From: Arion vulgaris
Lineage: Eukaryota > Mollusca > Gastropoda > Stylommatophora > Arionidae
Length of the DNA: 64,000 nucleotides
Direction of reading: 5' to 3'
Assembly: GCA_020796225.1 (NCBI GenBank)
Contig: CM036759.1
Location: 23,296,313 to 23,360,312, forward strand
Shown here: in pieces, positions 61,301 to 63,667 of the stretch
Numbering within the stretch: position 1 is the stretch's first letter
How the letters are laid out: each line of letters begins with the position of its first letter
Notes under the pieces: generated by a model
What the model saw: the letters and a program-made list of their open reading frames with translations, nothing else
Database searches by the model: none
What the model was told of the DNA's origin: nothing
Program-made: the position numbers and the translations under genes

Positions 61301-61737
61301 TGGTTAAATTAATATGTATAACCAGTAAGCAGCAGACAATATCAACATACATAATCATTGTCATCTGCTGAAAGAGACCGAGCATCTATGAAATCTGTCC
61401 AGAGAATGGTGAGGTTTTTTGTATTAACTAATAAAAATAACAGCAGCATTGTCATTTGTGACACAAGACACATTCAATTTGGTTTCCTCTGTTTTTAATT
61501 TAGTATGCTCTAGACTTCTTATCTATTGCTGTAAAATATTAATAAAATAAAATGTAAAATATGACTCCCTTAATTGGGCTTGTCATTAAGTTAGCAGACA
61601 TTAGTGTCTTAAGTTTACAGATGATATTTATTTTGGCAGACATTTGAAACAAATCAGTTGCCGGCACAGCTGCAAGTGTTTGAAATGATTATAACCCCTG
61701 AACTTGAATATCCGATGGTGTTATATGGAGTAAAAGG
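10120..61737 (+). CDS. MAP4K3: MAP4K3/MAP4K5-like germinal centre kinase (25 exons seen, 3' partial)
   Basis: Serine/threonine kinase of the GCK-I group (MAP4K3/MAP4K5, fly happyhour), which acts upstream of JNK and in amino-acid/TORC1 and Hippo-type signalling. Exons 1-11 (residues 1-302) encode the STE20 kinase: G-loop GSGTYG (21-26), Lys43, helix-C Glu59, HRD (132-134), DFG (152-154), [11 protein letters not shown] with the conserved activation-loop Ser168, and APE (177-179). Exons 12-19 form a variable linker with the Pro-rich motifs SPPLVPLPK and KLPPAVPPR. Exons 20-25 begin the CNH domain ([49 protein letters not shown]). About 737 codons are visible against roughly 850-900 in vertebrate homologues; the remaining CNH exons lie beyond the right edge. 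Exon 12 ends in phase 1 whereas exon 13 needs phase 0, so an exon is missing from the model. MAP4K3 versus MAP4K5 cannot be decided, as invertebrates often have one orthologue. Confidence 0.95.
10348..10639. repeat. intron 1 foldback (inverted repeat arms 10348-10437 and 10523-10639)
   Basis: The outer 38 bp of the arms pair perfectly (ACTACTAGACTGTTACTG with its complement at 10639-10602), and the rest pair imperfectly (GAGTGTCCCT, CAGGGAGCAG). The loop of about 85 bp is rich in TTAGTACT-like short palindromes. It starts about 140 bp after the exon 1 donor. No transposase or clear target duplication was seen. Confidence 0.75.
10700..10800 (-). repeat. SINE family D, 3' tail
   Basis: In reverse it shares GCCTAGAAAATCA, TTTACTGTGGTT and CTGTAAAGGATATGCCAC with the 3' part of the SINE at 13795-14050. 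Another scrap lies at 49530-49615. Confidence 0.65.
11340..11805 (-). repeat. LINE ORF2 C-terminal fragment
   Basis: A minus-strand frame of 114 codons reads [13 protein letters not shown], then [14 protein letters not shown], then [11 protein letters not shown]: the end of a LINE reverse transcriptase and its basic tail. The same family is at 14155-14420 and 39812-40230 (both minus) and 21480-21790 (plus). The copy ends about 20 bp before exon 2. Confidence 0.8.
11825..11882 (+). CDS. MAP4K3: MAP4K exon 2: VAIK lysine
   Basis: Follows the acceptor TTACCCAG and ends at GTATTTG with one base over. It reads [19 protein letters not shown]. The first Lys of VKVIK is the ATP-anchoring lysine (residue 43). 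Confidence 0.93.
12262..12540 (+). repeat. SINE-like family B copy
   Basis: About 280 bp that matches 21975-22215 in reverse: GTGTGGTGCTGGAGCCCGC, GCAAAGAATAGTACCACTGC, GTAGGTGCGTAACTGGCAC, and the tail GTAGAAGAAGAATA. It shares layout and a box resembling GAGGYGACT with family A, so the two may be related. Confidence 0.7.
13640..13730 (+). CDS. MAP4K3: MAP4K exon 3: helix C
   Basis: Bounded by ATTTCAG and GTAAGATG, with phase 1 in and phase 2 out. It reads [16 protein letters not shown] and then [11 protein letters not shown], which is nearly invariant in MAP4K3/5. Glu59 is the helix-C salt-bridge residue. Confidence 0.95.
13795..14050 (+). repeat. tRNA-derived SINE, family D
   Basis: The A box TAGCTTAAGTGGTAGTG (13805-13821) and B box GGTTCAAACTCC (13848-13859) are at tRNA spacing. 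A conserved body follows (GGATTTTTACGAAAGGTAAA) and then the 3' tail shared with 10700-10800 and 49530-49615. Confidence 0.8.
14155..14540 (-). repeat. LINE reverse transcriptase remnant
   Basis: In reverse, a segment reads [13 protein letters not shown], matching the [13 protein letters not shown] segment of the 11340-11805 copy. It is stop-ridden and lies inside intron 3. Confidence 0.55.
14609..15270. mobile_element. foldback/MITE element with TTAA ends
   Basis: Two arms of about 300 bp are inverted around roughly 14940: for example GTAATATCTAAAATATTAC..GAATTCTGTTT on one side and ATTACAATTGCTCAC..GAATTC on the other, plus CCATGGAAACAAT against TTGTTTCCATGG. The ends are TTAAGGGG-ATTCGG and CCAGAATCCCCCCTTAA. 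It is non-coding. A half copy lies at 23234-23582 and also ends in GCCCTTAA. Confidence 0.8.
15271..16040. other. end of intron 3, nothing recognised
   Basis: AT-rich intron sequence with no recognised exon or repeat. Confidence 0.4.
16041..16105 (+). CDS. MAP4K3: MAP4K exon 4: hinge
   Basis: Bounded by CATGTTAG and GTGAGTAT, with phase 2 in and phase 1 out. It reads [20 protein letters not shown], the hinge and start of helix D. Confidence 0.95.
16200..16285 (+). repeat. hammerhead-like dispersed repeat, copy 2
   Basis: Carries TTGCTTGATAAAGGCTTTTT and GGTCGAAACATTGCTGTG, the same block as 7588-7700. Confidence 0.6.
16286..17119. other. intron 4, nothing recognised
   Basis: Apart from the element scraps on either side, only AT-rich sequence and short chance frames. 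Confidence 0.4.
17120..17325 (-). repeat. LINE tail remnant
   Basis: A minus-strand frame reads [19 protein letters not shown] and [18 protein letters not shown]. The same stretch, in a shifted frame, is found at 59545-59770 ([18 protein letters not shown]). It resembles the C-terminal tail of the RNase H LINEs ([11 protein letters not shown]). Confidence 0.6.
17397..17500 (+). CDS. MAP4K3: MAP4K exon 5: catalytic HRD loop
   Basis: Bounded by TCTTCAG and GTTTGTAT, with phase 1 in and phase 0 out. It reads [19 protein letters not shown] and ends KMHRDIK; HRD is residues 132-134. Confidence 0.95.
17501..19354. other. intron 5, mostly unrecognised
   Basis: AT-rich. A weak SINE-like relic may lie near 18660-18790 (GAGCCTTAGAGCTC, GTGCCAGTTAGGGGC), similar to SINE-like family B in reverse. 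Nothing else was recognised. Confidence 0.35.
19355..19397 (+). CDS. MAP4K3: MAP4K exon 6: catalytic loop Asn
   Basis: Follows the acceptor TATTTGCAG, with donor GTAAGCT, and leaves one base over. It reads [14 protein letters not shown] and includes the Mg-binding Asn139. Confidence 0.94.
19705..19777 (+). CDS. MAP4K3: MAP4K exon 7: DFG and activation segment
   Basis: Bounded by GTTTCAG and GTAAGTTA. It reads [20 protein letters not shown] then TPYW. The Ser in KRKSFIGT corresponds to the activating Ser170 of human MAP4K3. Confidence 0.95.
20407..20538 (+). CDS. MAP4K3: MAP4K exon 8: APE motif
   Basis: Bounded by TTGTGCAG and GTAATATT. It contains [20 protein letters not shown], then [20 protein letters not shown], then HPM. 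This is highly conserved in MAP4Ks. Confidence 0.95.
21304..21366 (+). CDS. MAP4K3: MAP4K exon 9: kinase C-lobe
   Basis: Bounded by CTACCTAG and GTCAGTCT, with phase 2 in and out. It reads [20 protein letters not shown]. Confidence 0.93.
21480..21790 (+). repeat. LINE ORF2 C-terminal fragment
   Basis: A plus-strand frame reads [20 protein letters not shown] and [14 protein letters not shown]. It is the same family as 11340-11805 and 39812-40230, in the opposite orientation. Confidence 0.75.
21975..22231 (-). repeat. SINE-like family B copy
   Basis: Reverse of 12262-12540: ACCACTTGTCAACCACT, GTGCCAGTTATGCGCCTAC, GCGCTGCTTTTTATTTACTA and GGTACTATTCTTTGC are shared. Confidence 0.7.
22500..22690 (-). 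repeat. possible tRNA-related SINE relic
   Basis: On the minus strand GGGTCAAATCCCA resembles a B box and CATAAGTGGTCGCC upstream resembles part of an A box. The evidence is weak. Confidence 0.25.
22761..22842 (+). CDS. MAP4K3: MAP4K exon 10: end of kinase domain
   Basis: Bounded by TGCTGTAG and GTGAGAAC. It reads [20 protein letters not shown] and then SADRLSQ, the kinase subdomain XI Arg region. Confidence 0.93.
23234..23582 (+). repeat. half copy of the foldback element
   Basis: Nearly the same as the right half of 14609-15270: GCTGTTTTTGGGGGTGT, GTAATATTTAATATATCC, GGCGGCCATTTTTTATTG and CCAGACCAGAATCC, ending CGCCCTTAA. The left arm is missing. Confidence 0.8.
23583..24231. other. intron 10, nothing recognised
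   Basis: A short direct duplication (AATACCAATGTTGAAATACC) lies near 23955-23990. No exon or known repeat was recognised. Confidence 0.35.
24232..25127 (-). mobile_element. 5'-truncated LINE copy with RNase H, copy 2
   Basis: Closely similar to 61998-62901 in reverse. It has the same 3' tail (TTTAGTTTAGTTTAG on the plus strand) and the same left limit, around GGTTAAAA-GAGGAAAATC on the element strand. It keeps a 138-codon frame with [17 protein letters not shown] (RNase H first Asp) and [14 protein letters not shown] (Glu). The later part is out of frame, with LSDSMSM and [10 protein letters not shown]. It ends about 120 bp before exon 11. Confidence 0.85.
25246..25350 (+). CDS. MAP4K3: MAP4K exon 11: kinase end and linker
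   Basis: Bounded by TGTTACAG and GTGTGTAT, 35 codons in phase 0. It reads [26 protein letters not shown] and LMEDEDG, matching the HPFVTQHLTRSLAIELLDK region of the family. Confidence 0.92.
25800..26140 (-). repeat. tRNA-derived SINE
   Basis: On the minus strand the A box TGGTGAAGTGGTTAGGA (26118-26103) and B box GGGTTTGAATCC (26082-26071) are at tRNA spacing. A unique body follows. It differs from SINE families C and D here. No intact cloverleaf was found. Confidence 0.65.
26710..26791 (+). CDS. MAP4K3: MAP4K exon 12: linker
   Basis: Follows the acceptor TTTCATAG, with donor GTGATTAT. It reads [20 protein letters not shown] and ends NSIELK with one base over. This resembles the VPHRI-x-S-x-x-RN segment of MAP4K3/5. 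The phase out does not meet exon 13. Confidence 0.8.
27120..27420 (+). repeat. LINE tail remnant related to the RNase H LINEs
   Basis: A frame reads [20 protein letters not shown], then [11 protein letters not shown], then MDMSGVQ. It aligns with [18 protein letters not shown] and [11 protein letters not shown] of the 62-kb copy. Confidence 0.65.
27850..28180 (-). repeat. LINE reverse transcriptase fragment
   Basis: In reverse it reads [20 protein letters not shown] then [11 protein letters not shown], the RPISLT..KILEK motif block at the start of non-LTR reverse transcriptases. A direct duplication of about 30 bp (TTACAAATCCTTGTCAACAA) lies just left of it, at 27755-27815. Confidence 0.6.
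28998..29072 (+). CDS. MAP4K3: MAP4K exon 13 (putative): linker
   Basis: Bounded by TGCTGCAG and GTAAGTTA, 25 codons open only in phase 0 ([20 protein letters not shown]). It fits exons 14 and 15 downstream but not exon 12 upstream. The linker is not conserved, so similarity cannot confirm it. Confidence 0.55.
29227..29268 (+). CDS. MAP4K3: MAP4K exon 14 (putative): acidic linker
   Basis: Bounded by GTCTGTCAG and GTGTGATA, 14 codons in phase 0: [14 protein letters not shown]. The donor is weak. The composition suits the MAP4K linker. Confidence 0.5.
29524..29579 (+). CDS. MAP4K3: MAP4K exon 15: linker
   Basis: Bounded by CCTCCCCAG and GTAAGTGA, with phase 0 in and phase 2 out. It reads [18 protein letters not shown]. 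Its phase meets exon 16 across a 12.9-kb intron. Confidence 0.7.
29580..31650. other. intron 15, left part
   Basis: AT-rich. A degenerate SINE family C body is recognisable near 30185-30290 (CTCACTTGGGCAC, GGCTGGCATGATGTTGACC). Otherwise nothing was recognised. Confidence 0.4.
31657..31960 (-). pseudogene. C-terminal coding remnant of an unrecognised protein
   Basis: On the minus strand about 100 codons read coherently to a TAA stop at 31659-31657: [38 protein letters not shown], an in-frame TAG, then [18 protein letters not shown] and [14 protein letters not shown]. Composition and codon pattern look protein-coding and it is less AT-rich than its surroundings. There are no introns, and it lies antisense inside intron 15 of the MAP4K gene, so a processed pseudogene or transposon-captured piece is likely. 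I do not recognise the family. Confidence 0.5.
31961..32824. other. intron 15, nothing recognised
   Basis: Contains a short (AT)n run near 32115 and a 13-bp direct duplication (AAAATTCACTCA) near 32360. No gene was recognised. Confidence 0.35.
32825..33080 (+). repeat. SINE-like family A copy
   Basis: Runs from CGAGTGGTTACTGG to AAGAAGAAGATAA, with GTCGTAAGAGGCGACTAAGG in the middle. It is the best-preserved plus-strand copy here. Confidence 0.8.
33081..34011. other. intron 15, nothing recognised
   Basis: No exon or known repeat was recognised. Confidence 0.35.
34012..35640. repeat. 52-bp minisatellite with 156-bp higher-order units
   Basis: Roughly thirty tandem copies of a unit of about 52 bp with the core CATGTAATGAGAAGAGGACA and spacer ACTTGTCTTCCTTTTC. 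From about 34123 to 34700, three unit variants (CTTGTCTTGGACATGTA, TTTGCCATGGGCATGTA, CTTGTCTTGGACATATA) cycle in order, giving a 156-bp higher-order repeat. The right part (34690-35400) has shorter units of about 47 bp with TTTGTTTTGGACGTATA. The minus strand lacks stops in all three frames over long stretches, making open frames of 257, 363 and 575 codons. These are products of the repeat, with no start context, domain or splice support, and are not called genes. Confidence 0.95.
35641..36486. other. intron 15, nothing recognised
   Basis: Ordinary AT-rich sequence. Confidence 0.35.
36487..36739 (-). repeat. SINE-like family A, left arm of inverted pair
   Basis: Reverse copy running from the AAGAAGAA-rich 3' end to GCCCGAGTGGTT. 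It faces the copy at 36791-37038. Confidence 0.8.
36791..37038 (+). repeat. SINE-like family A, right arm of inverted pair
   Basis: Forward copy starting GCCCGAGTGGTTGACGGG and ending AAGAAGAAGATAA. The two arms are separated by about 51 bp, making a nearly perfect inverted repeat of about 250 bp per arm. Confidence 0.8.
37039..38400. other. intron 15, nothing recognised
   Basis: No exon or known repeat was recognised. Confidence 0.35.
38400..38640 (+). repeat. SINE family C, body and 3' end
   Basis: Carries CAGGTCGACCCAGCCTCAAC, GACATGCTCTGGGAAAGTAA, GGCGTGATGCTGACCACATC and GGCCTAACACTGTATTGACC. The tRNA-like head is present in the 62902-63085 copy. Other pieces are at 30185-30290 and 59400-59880. 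Confidence 0.75.
38738..38850 (+). repeat. hammerhead-like dispersed repeat, copy 3
   Basis: Best-kept copy: GCTTGATAAAGGCC, TTTT, GGTCGAAACGTTGCTG, then TATTTTGTAAAACTGTAATA and GTTAACGTGTTTAGC. Confidence 0.65.
39170..39765 (+). repeat. LINE RNase H and tail remnant
   Basis: Reads [19 protein letters not shown], then degenerate sequence, and ends near CATCTATGGGCCTGACCAGA. It is heavily decayed and belongs to the RNase H LINE group. Confidence 0.6.
39812..40230 (-). repeat. LINE ORF2 C-terminal fragment
   Basis: Reverse copy of the family at 11340-11805 (CACACTGTTACCAGGTTGTT, AAGTGGCCGAACCACTTCAT). Confidence 0.7.
40277..40311. repeat. (GA)n microsatellite
   Basis: GAGAGAGACAGAAAGAGAGAG and a continuing GA run. 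Confidence 0.9.
40312..42525. other. end of intron 15
   Basis: 41090-41235 in reverse is a degenerate LINE 3' end like 43905-44000 (CCTGGGCAACTAGTTCAATC, CTCCTCTATGGAATTGAG). A splice-bounded 47-nt stretch at 41650-41696 is open but its phase does not fit exons 15 and 16. Nothing else was recognised. Confidence 0.4.
42526..42565 (+). CDS. MAP4K3: MAP4K exon 16: Pro-rich linker
   Basis: Bounded by CATTTCAG and GTTTGTTT, with phase 2 in and phase 0 out. It reads [13 protein letters not shown], equivalent to the IPPPLPPKP motif of vertebrate MAP4K3/5, an SH3-binding type sequence. Confidence 0.85.
43000..43190 (+). repeat. SINE-like family A-like 3' end
   Basis: Ends AAGATCATTATATTTCACA, TGATAAAATTGGTCG, AAGAAGAAGA, like the 3' third of family A. 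The 5' part is diverged. Confidence 0.5.
43905..44660 (-). mobile_element. LINE reverse transcriptase fragment, 5' truncated
   Basis: On the minus strand it reads [20 protein letters not shown], a TYLGS-type motif as [55 protein letters not shown] and [12 protein letters not shown], with two frames joined near 44440. This is the distal RT and C-terminal part of a LINE. A second copy of its 3' end is at 53235-53560. Its right limit overlaps the 5' splice border of exon 17. Confidence 0.85.
44640..44820 (+). CDS. MAP4K3: MAP4K exon 17: linker
   Basis: Follows the acceptor TGCTTTCCAG, with donor GTAAGTTT, phase 0 in and phase 1 out. Sixty codons read [35 protein letters not shown] and [15 protein letters not shown]. 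It is acidic and Ser/Pro-rich like the MAP4K linker. The acceptor and its pyrimidine tract appear to lie within the antisense LINE at 43905-44660. Confidence 0.85.
44821..45742. other. intron 17, left part
   Basis: Contains a (TTC)n run near 45340 and, at 45345-45440 in reverse, a LINE tail shared with 1830-1880 (CTCACAGCGTCAGGTCAGGA). Otherwise nothing was recognised. Confidence 0.45.
45743..47927 (+). mobile_element. Tc1/mariner-superfamily element with long inverted repeats
   Basis: Terminal inverted repeats of about 105 bp lie at 45745-45849 and 47819-47925. Both begin TAGTCTGTCCATTAATTCGT and end at GACGCTA, with a few mismatches. A TA dinucleotide flanks each end (45743-45744, 47926-47927). 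A broken transposase lies inside. The size, TA target and DDE pattern suit the IS630/Tc1/mariner superfamily; the subfamily is not assigned. Confidence 0.9.
46187..47449 (+). pseudogene. broken DDE transposase of the Tc1/mariner-like element
   Basis: Recognisable pieces in order are a helix-turn-helix-like N-terminus ([28 protein letters not shown]), [11 protein letters not shown] with the first catalytic Asp, [12 protein letters not shown] with the second Asp, and [14 protein letters not shown] where the family has NPIELxWA. The third catalytic residue is thus Lys instead of Glu. In-frame stops (TGA at 46538-46540, TAA near 46668) and several frameshifts, one at the A run near 46760, confirm that it is dead. 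The start codon is uncertain. Confidence 0.85.
48154..48332 (+). CDS. MAP4K3: MAP4K exon 18: Pro-rich linker
   Basis: Bounded by ACCCACAG and GTGAACTA, with phase 1 in and phase 0 out. It reads [20 protein letters not shown] and [16 protein letters not shown]. Two PxxPxR-type motifs suggest SH3 partners. Confidence 0.88.
48945..49310 (+). repeat. degenerate hammerhead-like repeat and LINE zinc-finger end
   Basis: 48945-49060 is a diverged fourth copy of the hammerhead-like repeat (TTGATCAAGGACTTTTGGTCC). 49120-49300 reads [20 protein letters not shown] then [11 protein letters not shown], the CxxCGRxCxSxIGL zinc-finger-like end seen in many invertebrate LINE ORF2 proteins. Confidence 0.6.
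49530..49615 (-). repeat. SINE family D tail scrap
   Basis: In reverse it shares the GTAAAGGATATGCC end with 13795-14050. Confidence 0.45.
49748..49804 (+). CDS. MAP4K3: MAP4K exon 19: junction to CNH
   Basis: Bounded by CCTTAAAG and GTAAGTAC, 19 codons: [19 protein letters not shown]. It matches the conserved ISNGLPPTPKVH just before the CNH domain. Confidence 0.92.
49805..51383. other. intron 19, mostly unrecognised
   Basis: A repeat-like stretch at 50040-50400 has no recognisable coding. Otherwise AT-rich intron. Confidence 0.35.
51384..51468 (+). CDS. MAP4K3: MAP4K exon 20: start of CNH domain
   Basis: Follows the acceptor TGTTTCCAG, with donor GTTTGTAG, phase 0 in and phase 1 out. It reads [20 protein letters not shown] and then SWIHSESR. 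This is the CNH start of MAP4K3/5. Confidence 0.95.
51521..51590 (+). repeat. tandem partial duplicate of exon 20 and its donor region
   Basis: AAACTGTACAGCAAGTTGGA and the next 15 bases repeat 51431-51465 with one change, followed by TATAAATGTTAT-G/TTTTCAT as in 51490-51509. The copied donor is lost (ATATTTTTG instead of GAGGTTTG) and there is no acceptor, so it is a dead exon fragment. Confidence 0.85.
51590..52329. mobile_element. deleted piggyBac element A
   Basis: The element, 51594-52325 (732 bp), is flanked by TTAA on both sides and has perfect 13-bp terminal inverted repeats, CCCCTTGTTTACC and GGTAAACAAGGGG. The inside keeps a scrap of a transposase N-terminus: an ATG frame at 51850 ([20 protein letters not shown]), then, after a frameshift, an acidic [18 protein letters not shown] stretch and KRSRTDP. 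The catalytic core is absent, so it is non-autonomous. It lies in intron 20 of the kinase gene. Confidence 0.92.
52490..52569 (+). CDS. MAP4K3: MAP4K exon 21: CNH domain
   Basis: Bounded by TTCTCAG and GTTAGTTG, with phase 1 in and phase 0 out. It reads [20 protein letters not shown] and then EASMDL, matching QYIIFGTEDGIYTLNLNELHEA. Confidence 0.95.
52850..53000 (+). repeat. possible tRNA-related SINE relic
   Basis: A B-box-like GGGTTCAATTCC lies at 52865-52876 and a repeated GTTCATGGCACC/GTCCATGGCACC downstream. The A box was not found. Confidence 0.3.
53235..53560 (+). repeat. LINE 3' end with (ATT)n tail
   Basis: Nearly the reverse complement of 43905-44200: GACATGTCTGGTCAACCACT, AGAAGATGGAGATATGTTGG and CTTGCAGGCCCTATGTAACG, ending in an (ATT)n run at 53528-53555. 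Such short tandem tails are typical of this LINE type. Confidence 0.85.
53720..54610 (+). mobile_element. LINE reverse transcriptase fragment, second family
   Basis: Reads [40 protein letters not shown], then frameshifted [20 protein letters not shown] and GRQREKM-like [17 protein letters not shown], ending YAGRHST before an ATTGATTGATA tail. This is the RT palm/thumb and C-terminus of a LINE, with stops near 54115. A related scrap is in 5473-6003. Confidence 0.8.
55016..55076 (+). CDS. MAP4K3: MAP4K exon 22: CNH domain
   Basis: Bounded by TGTTTCAG and GTGAGAAC, with phase 0 in and phase 1 out. It reads [20 protein letters not shown], matching RKCTWLYVINNTLMSLSG. Confidence 0.95.
55350..55720 (+). 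repeat. LINE C-terminal fragment, third family
   Basis: Reads [20 protein letters not shown] then [20 protein letters not shown], the CxCxxxxQTxEHILxxCP zinc-knuckle end common in LINE ORF2. It ends at a GAAGAAGAAGAAGAAG run. Confidence 0.75.
55844..57324. mobile_element. deleted piggyBac element B
   Basis: The element, 55848-57320 (1473 bp), is flanked by TTAA and has perfect 12-bp terminal inverted repeats, CCCTCTTATTCC and GGAATAAGAGGG. On the minus strand within 56691-56210, transposase pieces read [20 protein letters not shown] and [16 protein letters not shown] [16 protein letters not shown], typical of piggyBac transposases. It is too short for a full transposase and is interrupted. 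It lies in intron 22. Confidence 0.92.
56210..56691 (-). pseudogene. piggyBac transposase remnant
   Basis: Two offset open pieces. 56691-56449 includes [20 protein letters not shown] then [14 protein letters not shown], the block after the first part of the transposase. 56452-56210 holds a later, internally deleted part ending ECxxCxxK-like [10 protein letters not shown]. Catalytic Asp residues could not be placed. Confidence 0.75.
57390..58300 (+). repeat. LINE RNase H copy with internal tandem expansion
   Basis: Reads [40 protein letters not shown], then [20 protein letters not shown] in one frame, so unlike the other copies the GNERAD-type motif is in frame. It ends in a LINE tail ([20 protein letters not shown]). 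The segment after the motif is expanded in tandem. Confidence 0.75.
57715..58035. repeat. minisatellite grown from RNase H coding sequence
   Basis: About five copies of a unit of about 62 bp: GTAATGAACGAGCTGATAGA, CTGGCTGGCATGGCTACGAT, ATCA-GAGGGGGTTGTGAATCAG. The unit encodes [11 protein letters not shown] in the parent frame, and its length is not a multiple of three in all copies. Confidence 0.9.
58301..58921. other. end of intron 22, nothing recognised
   Basis: AT-rich intron between the LINE and exon 23. Confidence 0.4.
58922..59027 (+). CDS. MAP4K3: MAP4K exon 23: CNH domain
   Basis: Follows the acceptor GATAAATAG, with donor GTATGGTC, phase 1 in and phase 2 out. It reads [20 protein letters not shown] then [15 protein letters not shown], matching the SLSGK..LYSHNL and RFPDRILPRKF segments. 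Confidence 0.92.
59400..59880 (+). repeat. SINE family C interrupted by a LINE tail
   Basis: 59400-59545 resembles the family C body (TGACCCAGCCACAATTGGAT, GGCGATTGGCGTGATGTGAT) and 59780-59880 its 3' end (GACCACATTACACATGGTGT, GGTCTAACACTGTATTCCCC). Between them, 59546-59770 is a LINE tail ([18 protein letters not shown], ending GGGTCTGCCCAGAGTGCAAT) like 17120-17325. Confidence 0.65.
60197..60668. repeat. 47-bp tandem repeat, ten copies
   Basis: Unit GTGTTAAACCTAATTTGTTA followed by CATAATATAACCTTGATTTA and GCATGTT. Copies differ by single bases (GTGTAACATA against TTGTTACATA, GCATGTT against GCAAGTT). It lies in intron 23, about 200 bp before exon 24. Confidence 0.97.
60866..61028 (+). 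CDS. MAP4K3: MAP4K exon 24: CNH domain
   Basis: Bounded by TTGTCAG and GTTAGTAT, with phase 2 in and phase 0 out. It reads [40 protein letters not shown] and [13 protein letters not shown]. This is the strongest CNH match in the window. Confidence 0.96.
61029..61639. other. intron 24, nothing recognised
   Basis: AT-rich intron without recognised elements. Confidence 0.4.
61640..61737 (+). CDS. MAP4K3: MAP4K exon 25: CNH domain, last exon seen
   Basis: Bounded by TTTTGGCAG and GTAAGTAA, with phase 0 in and phase 2 out. It reads [20 protein letters not shown] then [13 protein letters not shown], matching VFEMLVIPEQEYPMVCV. The next exon (QVVQFET region) was not found before the right edge. 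Confidence 0.94.
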
Positions 61738-61899
61738 GTAAGTAAAGTTTCTTGAAATGTTGATTACAAATTATGCTAGCATATTTAATATTTTTTGTTT
61801 GTTAAAGCTTTCTTATCATGGGTAGTGTTTGTTCACATATGGACAAAAGTATTTTTGATTATATTAGAACAGCACTATTCAATGTTTTTATATCTTGTA

Positions 61900-63085
61900 A
61901 AAGTAAAAAAGTAAAGGAACCCTTTCATACCTTGTGGTATATAGGTCAATACAGTGTTAGGCCTGTATTTTTCATTGACCGTCGGTACACGATGGGTATA
62001 TAGGTTAAAAGAGGAAAATCTTGGATGGGTCAGGCCGAGGACTGTATTGAGCAGGTGTGTACACTTGAAGATATTGATCCCGGTGAAGAATGGATACCAG
62101 TGCCAACAGGAATCGCTACATCCTTTTCTGTATGCATCGAACTTGATAAAGAATGCAGGCAAGACAACCCACTTGTTGTGGAGGCAGAGGTTCAGGCATT
62201 AATTTCTGAGAACGCATCTGAGCATGATGTAATCATTTATACGGATGGTTCGGTGATTTGACATGTGCGGAGCTCGTGGGCTTTCACTGCTCAGGTCGGG
62301 GTGATGTTGTGAAGGAAGACAGTGGTGGTTTTGCCGTGACTACGAGCAGTCTCACTATGGAAATCATGGCGGTTACCAAAGCGATGATTTGGTTAGAATC
62401 ACAGACTTTTATTCATGCATGTTTTCTCAGTGACTCAATGAGTATGCTCAGGAAGATTGAAACAGGATGGGCTAGGAGACATTGGATAGAATCGCTGGGG
62501 AGGTCTAAGCTGACAAAGATCAGTTTTATTTTTGTGCCAGGGCATGCAGGTGTAAGGGGAATGAACGTGCGGATAGGCTTGCAGGTATGGCTGCTGTCCA
62601 AAGCGGACGAGCAATGGACCAGGCTGATATTATAAATTCCTTAAGGAAGAGAGGGCGTGTACATGATTCACGTAATAGTGGTGAATCCACAACACTAACC
62701 AGACTGCAAGAACTCAAAGTTAAGTGTGGTGTGGCTCGACAAGAACGCTATGCTGGCAGACAAAGAAGAATTGTAAACCAACAAAGAACCGGTGTCGTTA
62801 GTCGCCACACGCTGATGGACATACTGAGGAGAGATCGGAGCACTTATGGACTAATTTGTTCGACGTGCAGTGATGGTGATCCGACGACTAAACTAAACTA
62901 AACACGATGGGTGATGTGGTCAGCATCACGCCGCCTTTACTTTCCCAGAGCATGTCTGGAACCCAGTTGAGGCTGGGTCGACCTGAGAGCCGTCGTGGTG
63001 GGAAAATTCCAGCGCATTGCGGAGCTGAACCCAGACCACTAGCCTTGTGGAGCGAGTTCACTAACAACTACGCTACAGCGGCTAT
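61900..63085 (-). repeat. SINE family C with tRNA-like head, split by a LINE insertion
   Basis: 63085-62902 on the minus strand carries an A box TAGCGTAGTTGTTAGTG (63075-63058), a B box GGGTTCAGCTCC (63032-63021) and the body down to ATCACCCATCGTGT. The 3' end continues at 61997-61900. The split is caused by the LINE at 61998-62901. Confidence 0.8.
61987..62912 (+). mobile_element. LINE copy with RNase H, copy 3, with target-site duplication
   Basis: The body, 61998-62901, is flanked by the 11-bp duplication ACACGATGGGT (61987-61997 and 62902-62912), with a 3' tail ACTAAACTAAACTAAAC. It reads [10 protein letters not shown], a stop, [38 protein letters not shown], then in another frame [20 protein letters not shown] and [19 protein letters not shown]. 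It is 5' truncated or a short derivative, recent by its clean duplication, and dead as a coding unit. Confidence 0.92.
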
Positions 63086-63667
63086 CTTTTATATCTTGGG
63101 GCGCATCTTATTGATGGTTGTCGAGATGCAGACACCATTTGATGCGTATAAACAACAATAATAATAATAACAAAAGTAATGTTAATATAGTTGAGATGCC
63201 GGCTTGTTCGCCAGTGATAAAAGCACAAAGTGGGGTTAAGGACATAGAAATGACTACAAATTAAAATCACAAAAGGGGGCAAATCATGTTCATGGGATTG
63301 ATATAAAAAAAAGTAAGAGACAGTGTTTTCTTGATAAATCTTATTAACTTTAAAGCCGGCAGAGTAAAATACGTCTCCATAAATGTGTGACACTGTTGCC
63401 ATGGCGCCCATGGATACCGGGCTGGACAGCGCTGTATTAGAGCATGTTAGCTGTTTGTGTTACCGTGGGATCTAACCCCAGTGTAGAAGAGAAGTATGTA
63501 AGTGACCATGTGGTCTTGTACTACTCCTGAGTGTTACTGATTTGCCTGTTGCAGTTTGTTGTGCTTGGATGCGATGTGTCAGTTTTGTGACAAAGGACAG
63601 CCATCCTGCAAAGTGTAATCACAAAATTGCATCATTTAAGATTTTTGATTTATAAAAGAACTGTCTA
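63086..63667. other. right end of intron 25, nothing recognised
   Basis: Includes (AAT)n-like sequence near 63155. No exon of the kinase gene was found. Confidence 0.4.

Noticed and set aside
62413..62601. Antisense open frames opposite the RNase H LINE copies
   Set aside because: The same antisense frames recur in every copy and simply mirror LINE coding sequence.
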